Notes under the pieces: model-generated
The model's database searches: none
What the model saw: the letters and a program-made list of their open reading frames with translations, nothing else
Told to the model about the DNA's origin: nothing
Shown here: positions 9,452 to 17,789 of the stretch, piece by piece
Layout: each line of letters starts with the position of its first letter
How positions within the stretch are numbered: the first letter of the stretch is position 1
Source of the DNA: Sediminibacterium roseum
GTDB lineage: Bacteria > Bacteroidota > Bacteroidia > Chitinophagales > Chitinophagaceae
Assembly (NCBI RefSeq): GCF_009939005.1
Contig: NZ_JAACJS010000015.1
Coordinates: 1,614,325-1,678,324, forward strand
DNA length: 64,000 nucleotides
Direction: 5' to 3'
Position numbers and translations under genes: made by a program

Positions 9452-10192
9452 ATGATGTATGCGATCATCGCGGCCGGTGAAGGTTCGCGGTTGTTACAGG
9501 AGGGGTTCAAAGGCCTTAAGCCGATGGTTCGTGTGAACGGGGAGATGCTCATCGACCGGCTCATCCGGATCTTTCTTGATAACAATGCCAGCTCCATCAT
9601 CATACTCATCAACGAACAGTCGCAGGAACTGGAGGCCCATCTGAACAACCTGGCCCTGGAAATTCCCCTCAACGTATTCGTAAAAACAACACCGAGCTCT
9701 TTTCACAGCTTTTACGAACTGATGAAACAGGGCGGCGCCGGGGCAGAAGAGGTTTGCCTCACCACCACCGATTCGGTTTTTGATGAAAAAACGTTCAGCG
9801 AATACATAAAAGATTTTCGCAACAACCACAACAACGATGGCCTTCTTGCTGTTACTTCTTATGTAGACGACGAAAAGCCTTTGTATGTAAATGCGGATCC
9901 TGAAAATCTCATCACATCCATAGCAGACGAACCTGTTTCAAAAGCGCCTACCGTATCGGGCGGCATCTATTGCCTTCGCAAAAAAGCATTGGCGCTTGTT
10001 CCGGTAGCCATGGAGAAAGGGATAGAAAGAATGCGAAACTTTCAGAAACTCATGATCACGGAAGGATTGCGGCTGGAAGCTTTCGCGTTCGGGAAAATAA
10101 TAGACATAGATCACGTTACAGACATCACAAAAGCCGAGGCCTTTTTAAAAGAAGCGGCATTACAAAACCACTCATACAGCATTAATGGATAA
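9452..10192 (+). CDS. sugar/polyol-phosphate nucleotidyltransferase
   Basis: About 246 residues with the nucleotidyltransferase fold. The N-terminal NTP-binding signature IIAAGEGSR(L)...KP is intact, with the following VNGEMLIDRLI helix. TTTDSVF is the probable metal-binding site, and SGGIY with DIDHVTD lies near the C-terminus. The family joins a sugar or polyol phosphate to a nucleotide, releasing pyrophosphate. The frame opens at TTG 9446; ATG 9452 is chosen (ATG 9455 is also possible). It overlaps the ATP-grasp gene by 8 bases, indicating translational coupling. A CDP-alcohol phosphotransferase downstream suggests the product is a CDP-activated headgroup, but the substrate cannot be read from sequence. 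Confidence 0.85.
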   Translation: MMYAIIAAGEGSRLLQEGFKGLKPMVRVNGEMLIDRLIRIFLDNNASSIIILINEQSQELEAHLNNLALEIPLNVFVKTTPSSFHSFYELMKQGGAGAEEVCLTTTDSVFDEKTFSEYIKDFRNNHNNDGLLAVTSYVDDEKPLYVNADPENLITSIADEPVSKAPTVSGGIYCLRKKALALVPVAMEKGIERMRNFQKLMITEGLRLEAFAFGKIIDIDHVTDITKAEAFLKEAALQNHSYSING

Positions 10193-11048
10193 ATTGAAAG
10201 TTCTTGGCGTGAAAAGAGGAAGCAGGTTTTCTCCAAACCATGTTGTAAACGACGATTCGATCTTCAGCCTCGTGACCGCGGCACTCAGGGAAAAAAATTG
10301 CGAAGTAACCCTTTGCCGCGAGGATGAGTTCCTTGCGCTGGAAAATATTGAACAGCCCTTCATCTTCACCATGGCGCGCGAAAAACAAGTGGTTGCCAAG
10401 CTGAAAAAACTGGAGGCGGAGGGAAAACGCATCATCAACTCCGGCCATGGCATTGAAAATTGTTTCAGGCACAACATGACCACCACACTGGTGGGCAACA
10501 ACATCCCTTACCCCAAAAGCTATATTGTATCTACCTCCGAGCCCGGCAATGCTGTGTTTGAAAAACTTACCGGCAAGGGATTCTGGATCAAACGCGGCGA
10601 TTTTCACGCGATACACAAAGAAGACGTCACCTTTGTTGAATCGATACAGCAAGGCAACAACATCCTCAACGAGTTTGCGCTGCGCGATATACCCGATGCC
10701 GTGGTTTCCGAACATCTCTTTGGCGACCTGGTGAAATTTTACGGTGTGAGCGGAACCGATTTCTTTTTTTCCTTTTATCCCTACGATCACAACCACCTGA
10801 AATATTCTGAACACGAATCGGTAAACGGGCAAACCGCACACTACCCTTTCGATAAAAATAAATTGCAGGAAACCGCTTTCCGCTCGGCCGAAGTACTCAA
10901 CATTCATGTGTTTGGCGGCGATGCGATCGTTGACAAGAACGGCAATTTTCACATCATCGATATGAACGACTGGCCAAGTTTTGCGCCCTGCCGTGAAGAG
11001 GCGGTGCCACAGATTGCCGCGTGCATATACAATTATTTCAACGCTTAG
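10185..11048 (+). CDS. ATP-grasp (RimK-like) enzyme
   Basis: 287 residues with an ATP-grasp layout. The N-terminal part lacks a named motif. The central ATP-binding part contains GFWIKRGDFHAI, and the C-terminal metal-binding part reads FHIIDMNDWPSF, giving the Asp and Asn ligands expected for RimK/glutathione-synthetase-like proteins. The family makes carboxylate-amine bonds via acyl phosphates; a few members (inositol polyphosphate kinases) phosphorylate polyols instead. Embedded in a lipid-headgroup gene run, it could aminoacylate or phosphorylate the headgroup precursor. It starts within the nucleotidyltransferase gene and is followed by a 149-base gap containing stem-loops. Confidence 0.82.
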   Translation: MDKLKVLGVKRGSRFSPNHVVNDDSIFSLVTAALREKNCEVTLCREDEFLALENIEQPFIFTMAREKQVVAKLKKLEAEGKRIINSGHGIENCFRHNMTTTLVGNNIPYPKSYIVSTSEPGNAVFEKLTGKGFWIKRGDFHAIHKEDVTFVESIQQGNNILNEFALRDIPDAVVSEHLFGDLVKFYGVSGTDFFFSFYPYDHNHLKYSEHESVNGQTAHYPFDKNKLQETAFRSAEVLNIHVFGGDAIVDKNGNFHIIDMNDWPSFAPCREEAVPQIAACIYNYFNA

Positions 11049-11090
11049 GTGCGGCGGCCAAGGGATGTTGACTGGTTCCGGCGCACCTAA
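11045..11090. repeat. 9-bp inverted repeat overlapping stop codon
   Basis: TTAGGTGCG (11045-11053) pairs with CGCACCTAA (11082-11090); the first arm contains the stop of the ATP-grasp gene. A second perfect hairpin, CTGAATGT/ACATTCAG, lies at 11121-11138. There is no clear T-tract, so this may be mRNA processing or attenuation between cluster genes. Confidence 0.6.
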
Positions 11091-11173
11091 ACCATAAAGG
11101 TTTCCTACCGTGGGCCCGCGCTGAATGTCCACATTCAGTTTGATAAAAAAGCCAACAGCCAAAAGCTAAACCC

Positions 11174-11181
11174 TATCTTTG
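11174..11181 (+). promoter_or_regulatory. TAnnTTTG -7 element, phosphotransferase gene
   Basis: TATCTTTG lies 16 bases before the ATG of the CDP-alcohol phosphotransferase. It suggests an internal promoter that lets the last three genes be expressed separately. No -33 TTTG at the right spacing. Confidence 0.5.
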
Positions 11182-11197
11182 CACAGACAAATAAACC

Positions 11198-12130
11198 ATG
11201 GCCCAGGACCCTATACCCCTACAAAAAGTAACATTTGAAAGCACGCTCAAATCAAGTGATACCGAGGAAAAACTGGACATACTTTTTTACCGCCCCATCG
11301 GCTACCGGATAGCCCTCTTTTGTGCGGCTGTCAAGATCACACCCAATACCGTTACCATCATCAGCATTTTTTTTGGCGTTGCTGCGGGTATTCTTTTTTA
11401 CTATCCTGAATTGTGGATCAATGTGATTGGCATGCTGCTGCTTGTTTTTGCAAACAGCCTCGACAGCGCCGACGGGCAGCTCGCGCGCATGACCAATAAC
11501 AAAAGCCGCATCGGGAGAATACTGGATGGGTTGGCGGGCGATTTCTGGTTCTTCTCCATCCACGTGGCCATCTGCCTTCGCTCTCAAAACGAAGGCTGGA
11601 GCGCATGGATCTGGGTATGGGGTGTGATAGCCGGCGCATCGCATGTGCTGCAATCCGCGCTGGGCGATTACTACCGCAACGTTCACCTCTTCTTTATCAA
11701 GGGAACGGATGGCAGTGAGCTCGACAACAGCGCGCACCTTCAAAAAGAATACGACCAACTAAGCTGGTCTAAAAACTTTGTGAAAAAGTTTATGTCGCGC
11801 AGCTACCTCAACTATACCAAACTGCAGGAAAACCTTTCTCCCAATCTTCAAAAACTGCTGCGCGCCGTTCACCGGAAATTCCCGAACGGTAAAATGCCGG
11901 ATGCGCTGGTGGCCGATTTCAGGCAGCAGAACAAACCGCTGATGCGTTTTACCAACATCATCCAGTTCAACACAAGGGTGATCTTTTTGTTTGTGTGGCT
12001 GTTCATGAACCAATCGTGGTTGTACTTTATGTTCGATATGTTTGTGCTCAATGCGTTCCTCATCTACATGAACCGACGCCAGGAATCGATCAGTAAAACC
12101 TTCTACAAACGCATTTCAACAGAAGCGTAA
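11198..12130 (+). CDS. CDP-alcohol phosphotransferase family membrane enzyme
   Basis: 310 residues with several membrane segments (about 36-55, 63-83, 120-145, 255-285). The CDP-alcohol phosphotransferase signature is at residues 89-115: D89, D92, G93, A96-R97, G106, D110. This family swaps CMP of a CDP-activated alcohol or lipid for a second alcohol at the cytoplasmic membrane. One oddity: the fourth Asp, usually four residues after the third, is here Gly114 with Asp at 115. An extra hydrophilic stretch (about 165-235) separates the membrane segments. The stop and the next ATG overlap by one base. The lipid partner is unknown. Confidence 0.85.
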   Translation: MAQDPIPLQKVTFESTLKSSDTEEKLDILFYRPIGYRIALFCAAVKITPNTVTIISIFFGVAAGILFYYPELWINVIGMLLLVFANSLDSADGQLARMTNNKSRIGRILDGLAGDFWFFSIHVAICLRSQNEGWSAWIWVWGVIAGASHVLQSALGDYYRNVHLFFIKGTDGSELDNSAHLQKEYDQLSWSKNFVKKFMSRSYLNYTKLQENLSPNLQKLLRAVHRKFPNGKMPDALVADFRQQNKPLMRFTNIIQFNTRVIFLFVWLFMNQSWLYFMFDMFVLNAFLIYMNRRQESISKTFYKRISTEA

Positions 12131-13134
12131 TGAACAGTAAACTGTACAAAGCGGTATTCCTTCTCATCGGTATTGCAACACTTGGCTACATGATTCATGT
12201 GATCGGGTACGATGTAATCTGGCACAACATCCTGAAAACAGGCTGGTGGTTCATCCCCATCACGGGCATCTGGCTTATTGTATATATTTTCAATGCACTC
12301 GCATTCAGGATCATCATCCATGAACCGGGGTTGAAAGAAAGCAACATCCCTTTTCTTACCGTACTGCGCATCACCATCAGCGGCTACGCCATCAATTACA
12401 TCACACCCTTTGTTGCGCTCGGCGGAGAACCCTACCGCATTATGGAACTGAAAAAGTTTGTAGGCACAAACAAAGCCACCTCTTCCGTATTACTGTATGG
12501 GTTGATGCACATGTTCTCGCACCTGATCTTCTGGCTGCTGTCTATCATACTCATCATTTTTATCGTTCCGCTCGACAACATGCTGCTCTTCGGTTGCGGC
12601 ATCGCGTTTCTGATCGGTATCCTGGTAATGCTGTGGTTTTTGAAAGTTTACAAGAACGGGTTTACCATCAGCACCTTCAGGCTGCTGCAGCGCATCCCTT
12701 ATGTGCGCAGGTGGGCAAAGCCGTTTGCAGAAGCAAAGGCCGCATCGCTGGCAGAGATCGATGAGCAGATCCGCATATTGTACACCGAAAGGAAAACAGC
12801 ATTTTACAATTCTTTAATACTCGAAATACTGTCACGCATAGTAACTTGTCTTGAAATATATTTTGCTGCGCTGGCGATCGGGCTGAACATGTCGTTCATG
12901 GATTCACTCATCATCAGCTCTGCTTCATCACTCTTTGCAAACCTCATCTTTTTCCTGCCCATGCAACTGGGAACAAGGGAAGGTGGATTGGTGCTCGCGC
13001 TGAAAAGCATGCGCTTCCCTGGCGATTCGGGAATATTCATCGGCCTGATCACCCGCGTCAGGGAGCTGGTCTGGATTGCAATCGGGTTGATGTTGATCAA
13101 AACGTTTAGGCGTAGTAACCCCGGCGGTGAATAG
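12130..13134 (+). CDS. flippase-like membrane protein (LPG synthase TM / UPF0104)
   Basis: 334 residues with about eight hydrophobic helices, matching the membrane half of lysylphosphatidylglycerol synthases (MprF/AglD/UPF0104) without the soluble transferase. Family blocks are visible: YITPFVALGGEPYRI and FFLPMQLGTREGG. In MprF this half flips modified lipid across the inner membrane; stand-alone members are thought to do the same or to act as glycosyltransferase partners. Start overlaps the phosphotransferase stop (TAATG), so it is translationally coupled. Inference: it moves the lipid made by the preceding enzymes to the outer leaflet. Confidence 0.85.
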   Translation: MNSKLYKAVFLLIGIATLGYMIHVIGYDVIWHNILKTGWWFIPITGIWLIVYIFNALAFRIIIHEPGLKESNIPFLTVLRITISGYAINYITPFVALGGEPYRIMELKKFVGTNKATSSVLLYGLMHMFSHLIFWLLSIILIIFIVPLDNMLLFGCGIAFLIGILVMLWFLKVYKNGFTISTFRLLQRIPYVRRWAKPFAEAKAASLAEIDEQIRILYTERKTAFYNSLILEILSRIVTCLEIYFAALAIGLNMSFMDSLIISSASSLFANLIFFLPMQLGTREGGLVLALKSMRFPGDSGIFIGLITRVRELVWIAIGLMLIKTFRRSNPGGE

Positions 13135-13194
13135 TCATTAATTTTTTTTGACACATTGCCAGTTGTTCACGATACACTCATTCACAAAACAACT

Positions 13195-13935
13195 ATGATC
13201 AAAGGCATACTCATAGATTACGGCGGCACCATCGATACAAACGGGCTTCATTGGGCAAATGTGTTGAAGGACAGCTACGCGCAATACGAACCAACGGTGG
13301 GCGACCAGCTGTTTGCAGATGCATACGTGTTTGGCGAACGAAGCCTTGCCATCAACCCGCTCGTAAAACCATCGCACAATTTTTTTGATATACTTCGTCT
13401 GAAAGTAGCGCAGCAATTTAATTTTCTCAAAGAAAAAGGATGTATGCTGCGCGATGAGAACATTGAGAACATCGCCGCACAATGCAACGGTTTTGCAGAA
13501 GCAACCATCGCAAAAGCGACTCCTATCCTGGAACAGCTGGCGGACGCATTTCCCCTGGTAATGGTTTCCAATTTTTACGGCAACCTGAACACCGTTCTCA
13601 AAGATTTCAACATTGCGCATCTTTTCCGGCACGTGGTGGAGTCGGCCGTAGTGGGGGTGAGAAAACCGGATCCAAAAATCTACCAACTTGGTGTTGAAGC
13701 CTTACAGTTGCCGCCTGGTGAATGTGTGGTGATCGGCGACTCGTTTGGCAAAGACATCGTTCCCGCAAAACAATGTGGCTGTGCCGCCATCTGGCTCAAT
13801 GCAAAGGGTTGGGAAGAAGACCGCCACACCATCGCCCAGGATGGTTACAAAGCGGATGCAGAGATCAAAGACTTCTTAGAAACACCCGCCGCTATCCGGT
13901 CGTTGCAAAAAGCATACAACTTTTGGAAAGTTTAG
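13195..13935 (+). CDS. HAD-superfamily protein with DxG motif I
   Basis: About 246 residues of the HAD fold. Motif I is LIDYGGTID with nucleophile D8 but Gly at position 10, where phosphatases carry the acid/base Asp. Motif II is S125 (MVSNF), motif III K157 (VRKPDPKIY), motif IV GDSFGKD with D182 and D187. A helical cap lies between motif I and II. The core is intact apart from the DxG change, which argues against ordinary phosphatase chemistry. The frame runs back to TTG 13156, but ATG 13195 begins exactly at the fold. It follows the flippase-like gene by 60 bases. Its last codons form one arm of an 18-bp hairpin. Confidence 0.82.
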   Translation: MIKGILIDYGGTIDTNGLHWANVLKDSYAQYEPTVGDQLFADAYVFGERSLAINPLVKPSHNFFDILRLKVAQQFNFLKEKGCMLRDENIENIAAQCNGFAEATIAKATPILEQLADAFPLVMVSNFYGNLNTVLKDFNIAHLFRHVVESAVVGVRKPDPKIYQLGVEALQLPPGECVVIGDSFGKDIVPAKQCGCAAIWLNAKGWEEDRHTIAQDGYKADAEIKDFLETPAAIRSLQKAYNFWKV

Positions 13936-13954
13936 AACTTTCCAAAAGTTGTAT
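13914..13954. terminator. 18-bp perfect hairpin between convergent genes
   Basis: Arms 13914-13931 and 13937-13954 are perfectly complementary around a 5-base loop holding the TAG stop of the HAD gene. There is no strong T-tract, yet the position between two convergent gene ends points to bidirectional termination or 3' end protection. Confidence 0.75.
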
Positions 13955-13956
13955 AC

Positions 13957-14565
13957 TTACTGATCTGTTTTTGGTTTAAACCGCTCCATCACTTCTTCTC
14001 CTGTTGCTTCGTCTTTTCCCTTCATTTCAATATAGATCACGTTGGGCGACCAGAACGCGCCGCCATCGATCTTGATAAAGATCCGGGTGAGCAATGCCTC
14101 TTTTTTATTGATGGTAGCGTAAGCGTGGTACTTCCCGTCTTTTGCCGAACGCTTTACCGTGAGTTGTGCCTTTTTATAGGAAACCACATGCGTGGCAAAT
14201 ACATCGGGCGATTGTTTCTCCGTTTTTATTCCATACGCAAAAACACGTTGAATGTAATTGAGGTCCTTCTTCATCCCCCCTTCGGGATAACGGATCCAGT
14301 ACACGCGCACGGGGTTGTTTTCGTCGATCTTTCCTTTACTATCCAGGTTGGCCTCGTAAACAACGGTATTGGTATTGGCCGTTCGCTGCAGGTAAAACAA
14401 CTGGTTCGGCGTTACAGGCACAGGGAAGGTGTCTTGCGGATCTTTTACCACAACGTTTTTTTTCTGCTGTGCAAAAGAGGAAATGCTGGCTGCAAAAATG
14501 CTTACTGCTGCAAGCAATACTTTTCCCATTGCATGCAGGTGCAGCGTTAGTTTGGTTGGTTTCAT
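13957..14565 (-). CDS. DUF4833 family secreted protein
   Basis: 202 residues. A signal peptide with a long n-region runs to about residue 32 (ending SISSFAQ). The body matches DUF4833 as I know it: YEANLDSKGKI, VRVYWIRYPEGG and LNYIQRVFAYGI. Predicted periplasmic or surface β-rich protein of unknown function. It is the last gene of an apparent operon, 27 bases after the DUF5686 gene, and converges on the headgroup cluster. An alternative start at the second Met (residue 13) would leave a more standard signal peptide. Confidence 0.75.
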   Translation of the reverse strand: MKPTKLTLHLHAMGKVLLAAVSIFAASISSFAQQKKNVVVKDPQDTFPVPVTPNQLFYLQRTANTNTVVYEANLDSKGKIDENNPVRVYWIRYPEGGMKKDLNYIQRVFAYGIKTEKQSPDVFATHVVSYKKAQLTVKRSAKDGKYHAYATINKKEALLTRIFIKIDGGAFWSPNVIYIEMKGKDEATGEEVMERFKPKTDQ

Positions 14566-14592
14566 CTGGTATTCAAATATTGCTCAACAAAA

Positions 14593-17139
14593 TTAAAAAT
14601 CAAACCTGAATCGCACACGCACACCCAAAGGCGTAACATAAGGATGATCCAGGTAATTGAAACGTTTCACAAGGTCTACACGGATCAGTTTGAAAATGTT
14701 TGTTACACCCACGCTTCCCTCGAGATAAGGTTTGTCTTCGAGTGAGAACGTAGTGGGTTCGCCGTTCAGCAACGGGTAACGGATCAGCGTTGGGTCGTTG
14801 GCCGGTTTGTTTTCTGCACGCACCCCGCCGTAGAGAAGCTTCATCGCAACCACTTCGCGCAGCTTCAGTTTTTTCAGCAGCGGCACGCGGTTAAAGAACA
14901 AGCCGTTGAAATGATGGTCGATGTTCAATCCTACAAAATGATCGCTCACAAATTCCTGGAAATTCATCAGGTTGTACGAATTCAACTGGTAGGCATAGGT
15001 TTGGTTGGCGCGGTGGATCGTCATCAACGGGTAAGGGAGCTTCCCAAAAATATACCCGCCTTCAACCACTACATCACTATAACCCAGTTGTGATAAATAG
15101 GCGCGTTTTTCAAACCGCATGTTTACATTCTGGTAATTGTACTGGCTGTTGAATATGCCTTTCACCCCTGCAATAAAACGCAGCGTAATGATCGGGTATT
15201 TGTTGATGATCGGGATCCTGAACACTTTACCCTGGTAAAACTGCTCGTGCGGCGCCCATCTCAACTCGCCCGAAAACTCTGTAGTGATGAGCTTGGTAAC
15301 ATTTACATCCACCCCGTTTTCCCGTTTTGTATAAACGATGGATCCCGCGGGCTCCTGTTTCAGGTTCTTGAAACCAAGGGTATAAGAAAGGTGATTGGGC
15401 AACTCATGCACATAATCTAATTTGAAGTTGCTGTTGTAAACCCATTTGTCGTTCTGCCCTCTTTTGAAAGAAAGCAGGAAATTATCTTCCGTTACAAACT
15501 GCAGCTCCTGCCCCGGGATCTTTGTATCGTGCTGGTAACTTACCTTGATGTAATTCAAAGGGAACGCATAGATCGATTTGTTGTTGAGCGAATAGGTGGA
15601 GCTTAAAAAATACTTCCACCGCTCATCTTTAAAACCATACGCACCATAGGTTTCAAAATAAATGCGCTTGCTGAATTTTGTTGTTGTTCTTCCACCCAAA
15701 CGGAGCTTAAACCCTTCTACCGGGTTAAAGCTGTAGAATGCCGCTGCGGGCCCTATCTCAAACGGGCCAACGGAAGTGTAACCGGCCAAAAGAAAAGTGG
15801 CGATGGCCATTGTTCTTCTGAACGAAGGCATTTTCTCCAGGCTATCAATGTTGCTGTAAACCTTCGCTTCTGTTTTGGTAAGCGTATCGTGCCTGTTGCT
15901 TAACCAGAAAGTATCAGCGAGCTGGTCCGATTTGTCGAGCTTCACGGTCGCGTCGCCATTGTATACCGAATCCGGCAACATTTTGTTGATCTGGAAATTC
16001 CTGAAGGAAACGGTACGCTCGCCAAAAAATCCACTCGCCGCATTTCTTGTAACAGCGGCTTCTGCGGCCACATTGCTTTTGCTGAGGTGGTAACGGTTGT
16101 CTTCGCTTTTTTCGAAATCAAGATTGATGTGCAGCTCGCGCACAAAATTCAGGTTGGCATTCTTGCTGGTCGACATCACCATTTTTGTTACCGAATAATT
16201 CCCGTCGAGCGTGATCCACATGTTTCCCCTGAACAGAAGGTCATTTGTATTACGTGGTGTAAAATACAGTTTGATCAGTTTCTGACCATTCGGCTCCGTG
16301 ATCGTATCCCGGATATAGAACATGTAAAAAGTAGGCGCCAGGTCAGCGATCGGGCTCAAAAACTGGTAGGTGAACAAGGGGATATCGTTGTCGTAAATAT
16401 CAATATCCATGATCAGCCTGTTCAGGTAACTGCTCACACCCTGGTTGTCTATGTACTCGCCATAGTTCACCCGCTTCTCACCGGTGATGATGGTTTTTGT
16501 TTTCTCCGGTTTTCTCCGGTAATATTTTTTCGACAGGGTTTCCTCGAGGTAAACAGGCAACAAAGATTTGCCCTCTACTTTTGTTGTATCCCGGTTCTCG
16601 AAAATGAACTGGTAATTTTTCAGGAGTTTGTTCTTCGTTAGTTTTTCCGTTACGTTGCTGATGGACACTTCCAGTTTTTCATACTGGTCGTACTGCACGT
16701 AATCGTAATGTTCCATCCGGTTGATCGGTTTGTTCTCGATCACTCTCCTGATCAACTCTACTGCCGGATTGCCTTTGTTACGGTACGGCGCCCGCTTGTT
16801 CGAGCTTACCGTTACATTGTTGATCGCCTTCGGATCGGTTTCCAATGCTACATCAAATGTCTGCGTGGTACCGGGCACAATAATCTTGGTGATCGTTCTA
16901 TAACCTACATACGTAACCTGTATCGTATTGTTTGAACCGGATGAACGCAATGTATATCGTCCCAGGCTATCCGTAACCGTTCCCCGTCCTCCTTTGAAAA
17001 CAACGCTTACATATTGCAATGGCTGGTTGTTTACCGCATCTGTTACAACGCCCTGCACAACCGTTTGTGCCATGCCGTTAACAATGCCGGCGATCAACAA
17101 GAAAACTATAAATCCTACCCGTCTATTTATTCTTTTCAT
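14593..17139 (-). CDS. DUF5686 outer-membrane protein with CarboxypepD_reg-like plug
   Basis: 848 residues. A signal peptide (about 1-24) precedes a carboxypeptidase-regulatory-like β-sandwich (about 25-105: VVQGVVTDAVNNQPLQYVSV). The rest is the DUF5686 body with many amphipathic β-strands, and the C-terminus ends in Phe (VRFRFDF), the usual outer-membrane-insertion signal. TonB-dependent-receptor-like beginnings of this kind occur on SusC proteins, but no TonB box or plug is seen. Function unknown. It sits 46 bases after a TetR-family gene on the same strand and before DUF4833, so all three probably form one transcript. Confidence 0.85.
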   Translation of the reverse strand: MKRINRRVGFIVFLLIAGIVNGMAQTVVQGVVTDAVNNQPLQYVSVVFKGGRGTVTDSLGRYTLRSSGSNNTIQVTYVGYRTITKIIVPGTTQTFDVALETDPKAINNVTVSSNKRAPYRNKGNPAVELIRRVIENKPINRMEHYDYVQYDQYEKLEVSISNVTEKLTKNKLLKNYQFIFENRDTTKVEGKSLLPVYLEETLSKKYYRRKPEKTKTIITGEKRVNYGEYIDNQGVSSYLNRLIMDIDIYDNDIPLFTYQFLSPIADLAPTFYMFYIRDTITEPNGQKLIKLYFTPRNTNDLLFRGNMWITLDGNYSVTKMVMSTSKNANLNFVRELHINLDFEKSEDNRYHLSKSNVAAEAAVTRNAASGFFGERTVSFRNFQINKMLPDSVYNGDATVKLDKSDQLADTFWLSNRHDTLTKTEAKVYSNIDSLEKMPSFRRTMAIATFLLAGYTSVGPFEIGPAAAFYSFNPVEGFKLRLGGRTTTKFSKRIYFETYGAYGFKDERWKYFLSSTYSLNNKSIYAFPLNYIKVSYQHDTKIPGQELQFVTEDNFLLSFKRGQNDKWVYNSNFKLDYVHELPNHLSYTLGFKNLKQEPAGSIVYTKRENGVDVNVTKLITTEFSGELRWAPHEQFYQGKVFRIPIINKYPIITLRFIAGVKGIFNSQYNYQNVNMRFEKRAYLSQLGYSDVVVEGGYIFGKLPYPLMTIHRANQTYAYQLNSYNLMNFQEFVSDHFVGLNIDHHFNGLFFNRVPLLKKLKLREVVAMKLLYGGVRAENKPANDPTLIRYPLLNGEPTTFSLEDKPYLEGSVGVTNIFKLIRVDLVKRFNYLDHPYVTPLGVRVRFRFDF

Positions 17140-17185
17140 TTATTTTTTGTTTGCTCCCCTCGTGTGGTATAATGTTATTTGAATA

Positions 17186-17782
17186 TTAATTGCTGCTTAA
17201 CCCTTTGATCAGTATCGAAACAATGGAGTCGAGCCTCGGTTCCAGTTTTACATAACGTGCATCTATCACCATATCTCTTTCCAGCCCGCGGAGCGAACTC
17301 ACGATCACCGAAGGCAGCAGGTCCATTTCTTTCGCTACCGCTTTGCTGAACTCGCCGTTCTTTACGCCAAAGCGAAGGATGTTCTTTACCAGCTTCACTT
17401 CCTGCGCATCGTATTCTGTGTGGATGTGCTTCATGCAACGCAGGCCTTCCTGTATCTCGCCCTTAACGATCTTGTATAAGTTTGCGCGTTTCTGTACGGC
17501 CCTGATTTTTGTAAGGGTGTACGCTCTCAGTTTGTCTTCGGCGCTTTCCGCTTTTTCCACTGCCTGTCTTACACGGTCAAACACCTCATCCATTTCCTTG
17601 ATCACCACCGCGTCAAAAATCTCTTCTTTGCTGGAGAAATAATAATACAACGTACTCTTGCCCTTACCCATCGCCCTGGCGATGTCTTCCATGGTTGTTT
17701 TCCTGATGCCGAACTGCTGAAAGAGTTTTTGGGCTTCCTTCAGTATGTCGTCTTTAACTATATCGTCTTTTGTTGGTATCAT
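17186..17782 (-). CDS. TetR/AcrR family regulator
   Basis: 198 residues. The N-terminal helix-turn-helix is canonical: KTTMEDIARAMGKGKSTLYYYFSSKEEIF (residues about 27-55). The C-terminal helices form an unclassified ligand/dimer domain. TetR proteins repress from palindromes and release DNA on ligand binding. Two nested palindromes lie directly upstream (17790-17816), over the predicted -7 box, so autoregulation is likely. It leads an operon with DUF5686 and DUF4833, suggesting it responds to an envelope or lipid signal. Confidence 0.9.
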   Translation of the reverse strand: MIPTKDDIVKDDILKEAQKLFQQFGIRKTTMEDIARAMGKGKSTLYYYFSSKEEIFDAVVIKEMDEVFDRVRQAVEKAESAEDKLRAYTLTKIRAVQKRANLYKIVKGEIQEGLRCMKHIHTEYDAQEVKLVKNILRFGVKNGEFSKAVAKEMDLLPSVIVSSLRGLERDMVIDARYVKLEPRLDSIVSILIKGLSSN

Positions 17783-17789
17783 ATTTTTC

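Noticed and set aside
10182..11162. 326-codon minus-strand open frame opposite the ATP-grasp gene
   Set aside because: It mirrors a well-supported enzyme gene on the other strand, has no recognisable domain, and disrupts the overlapping operon.
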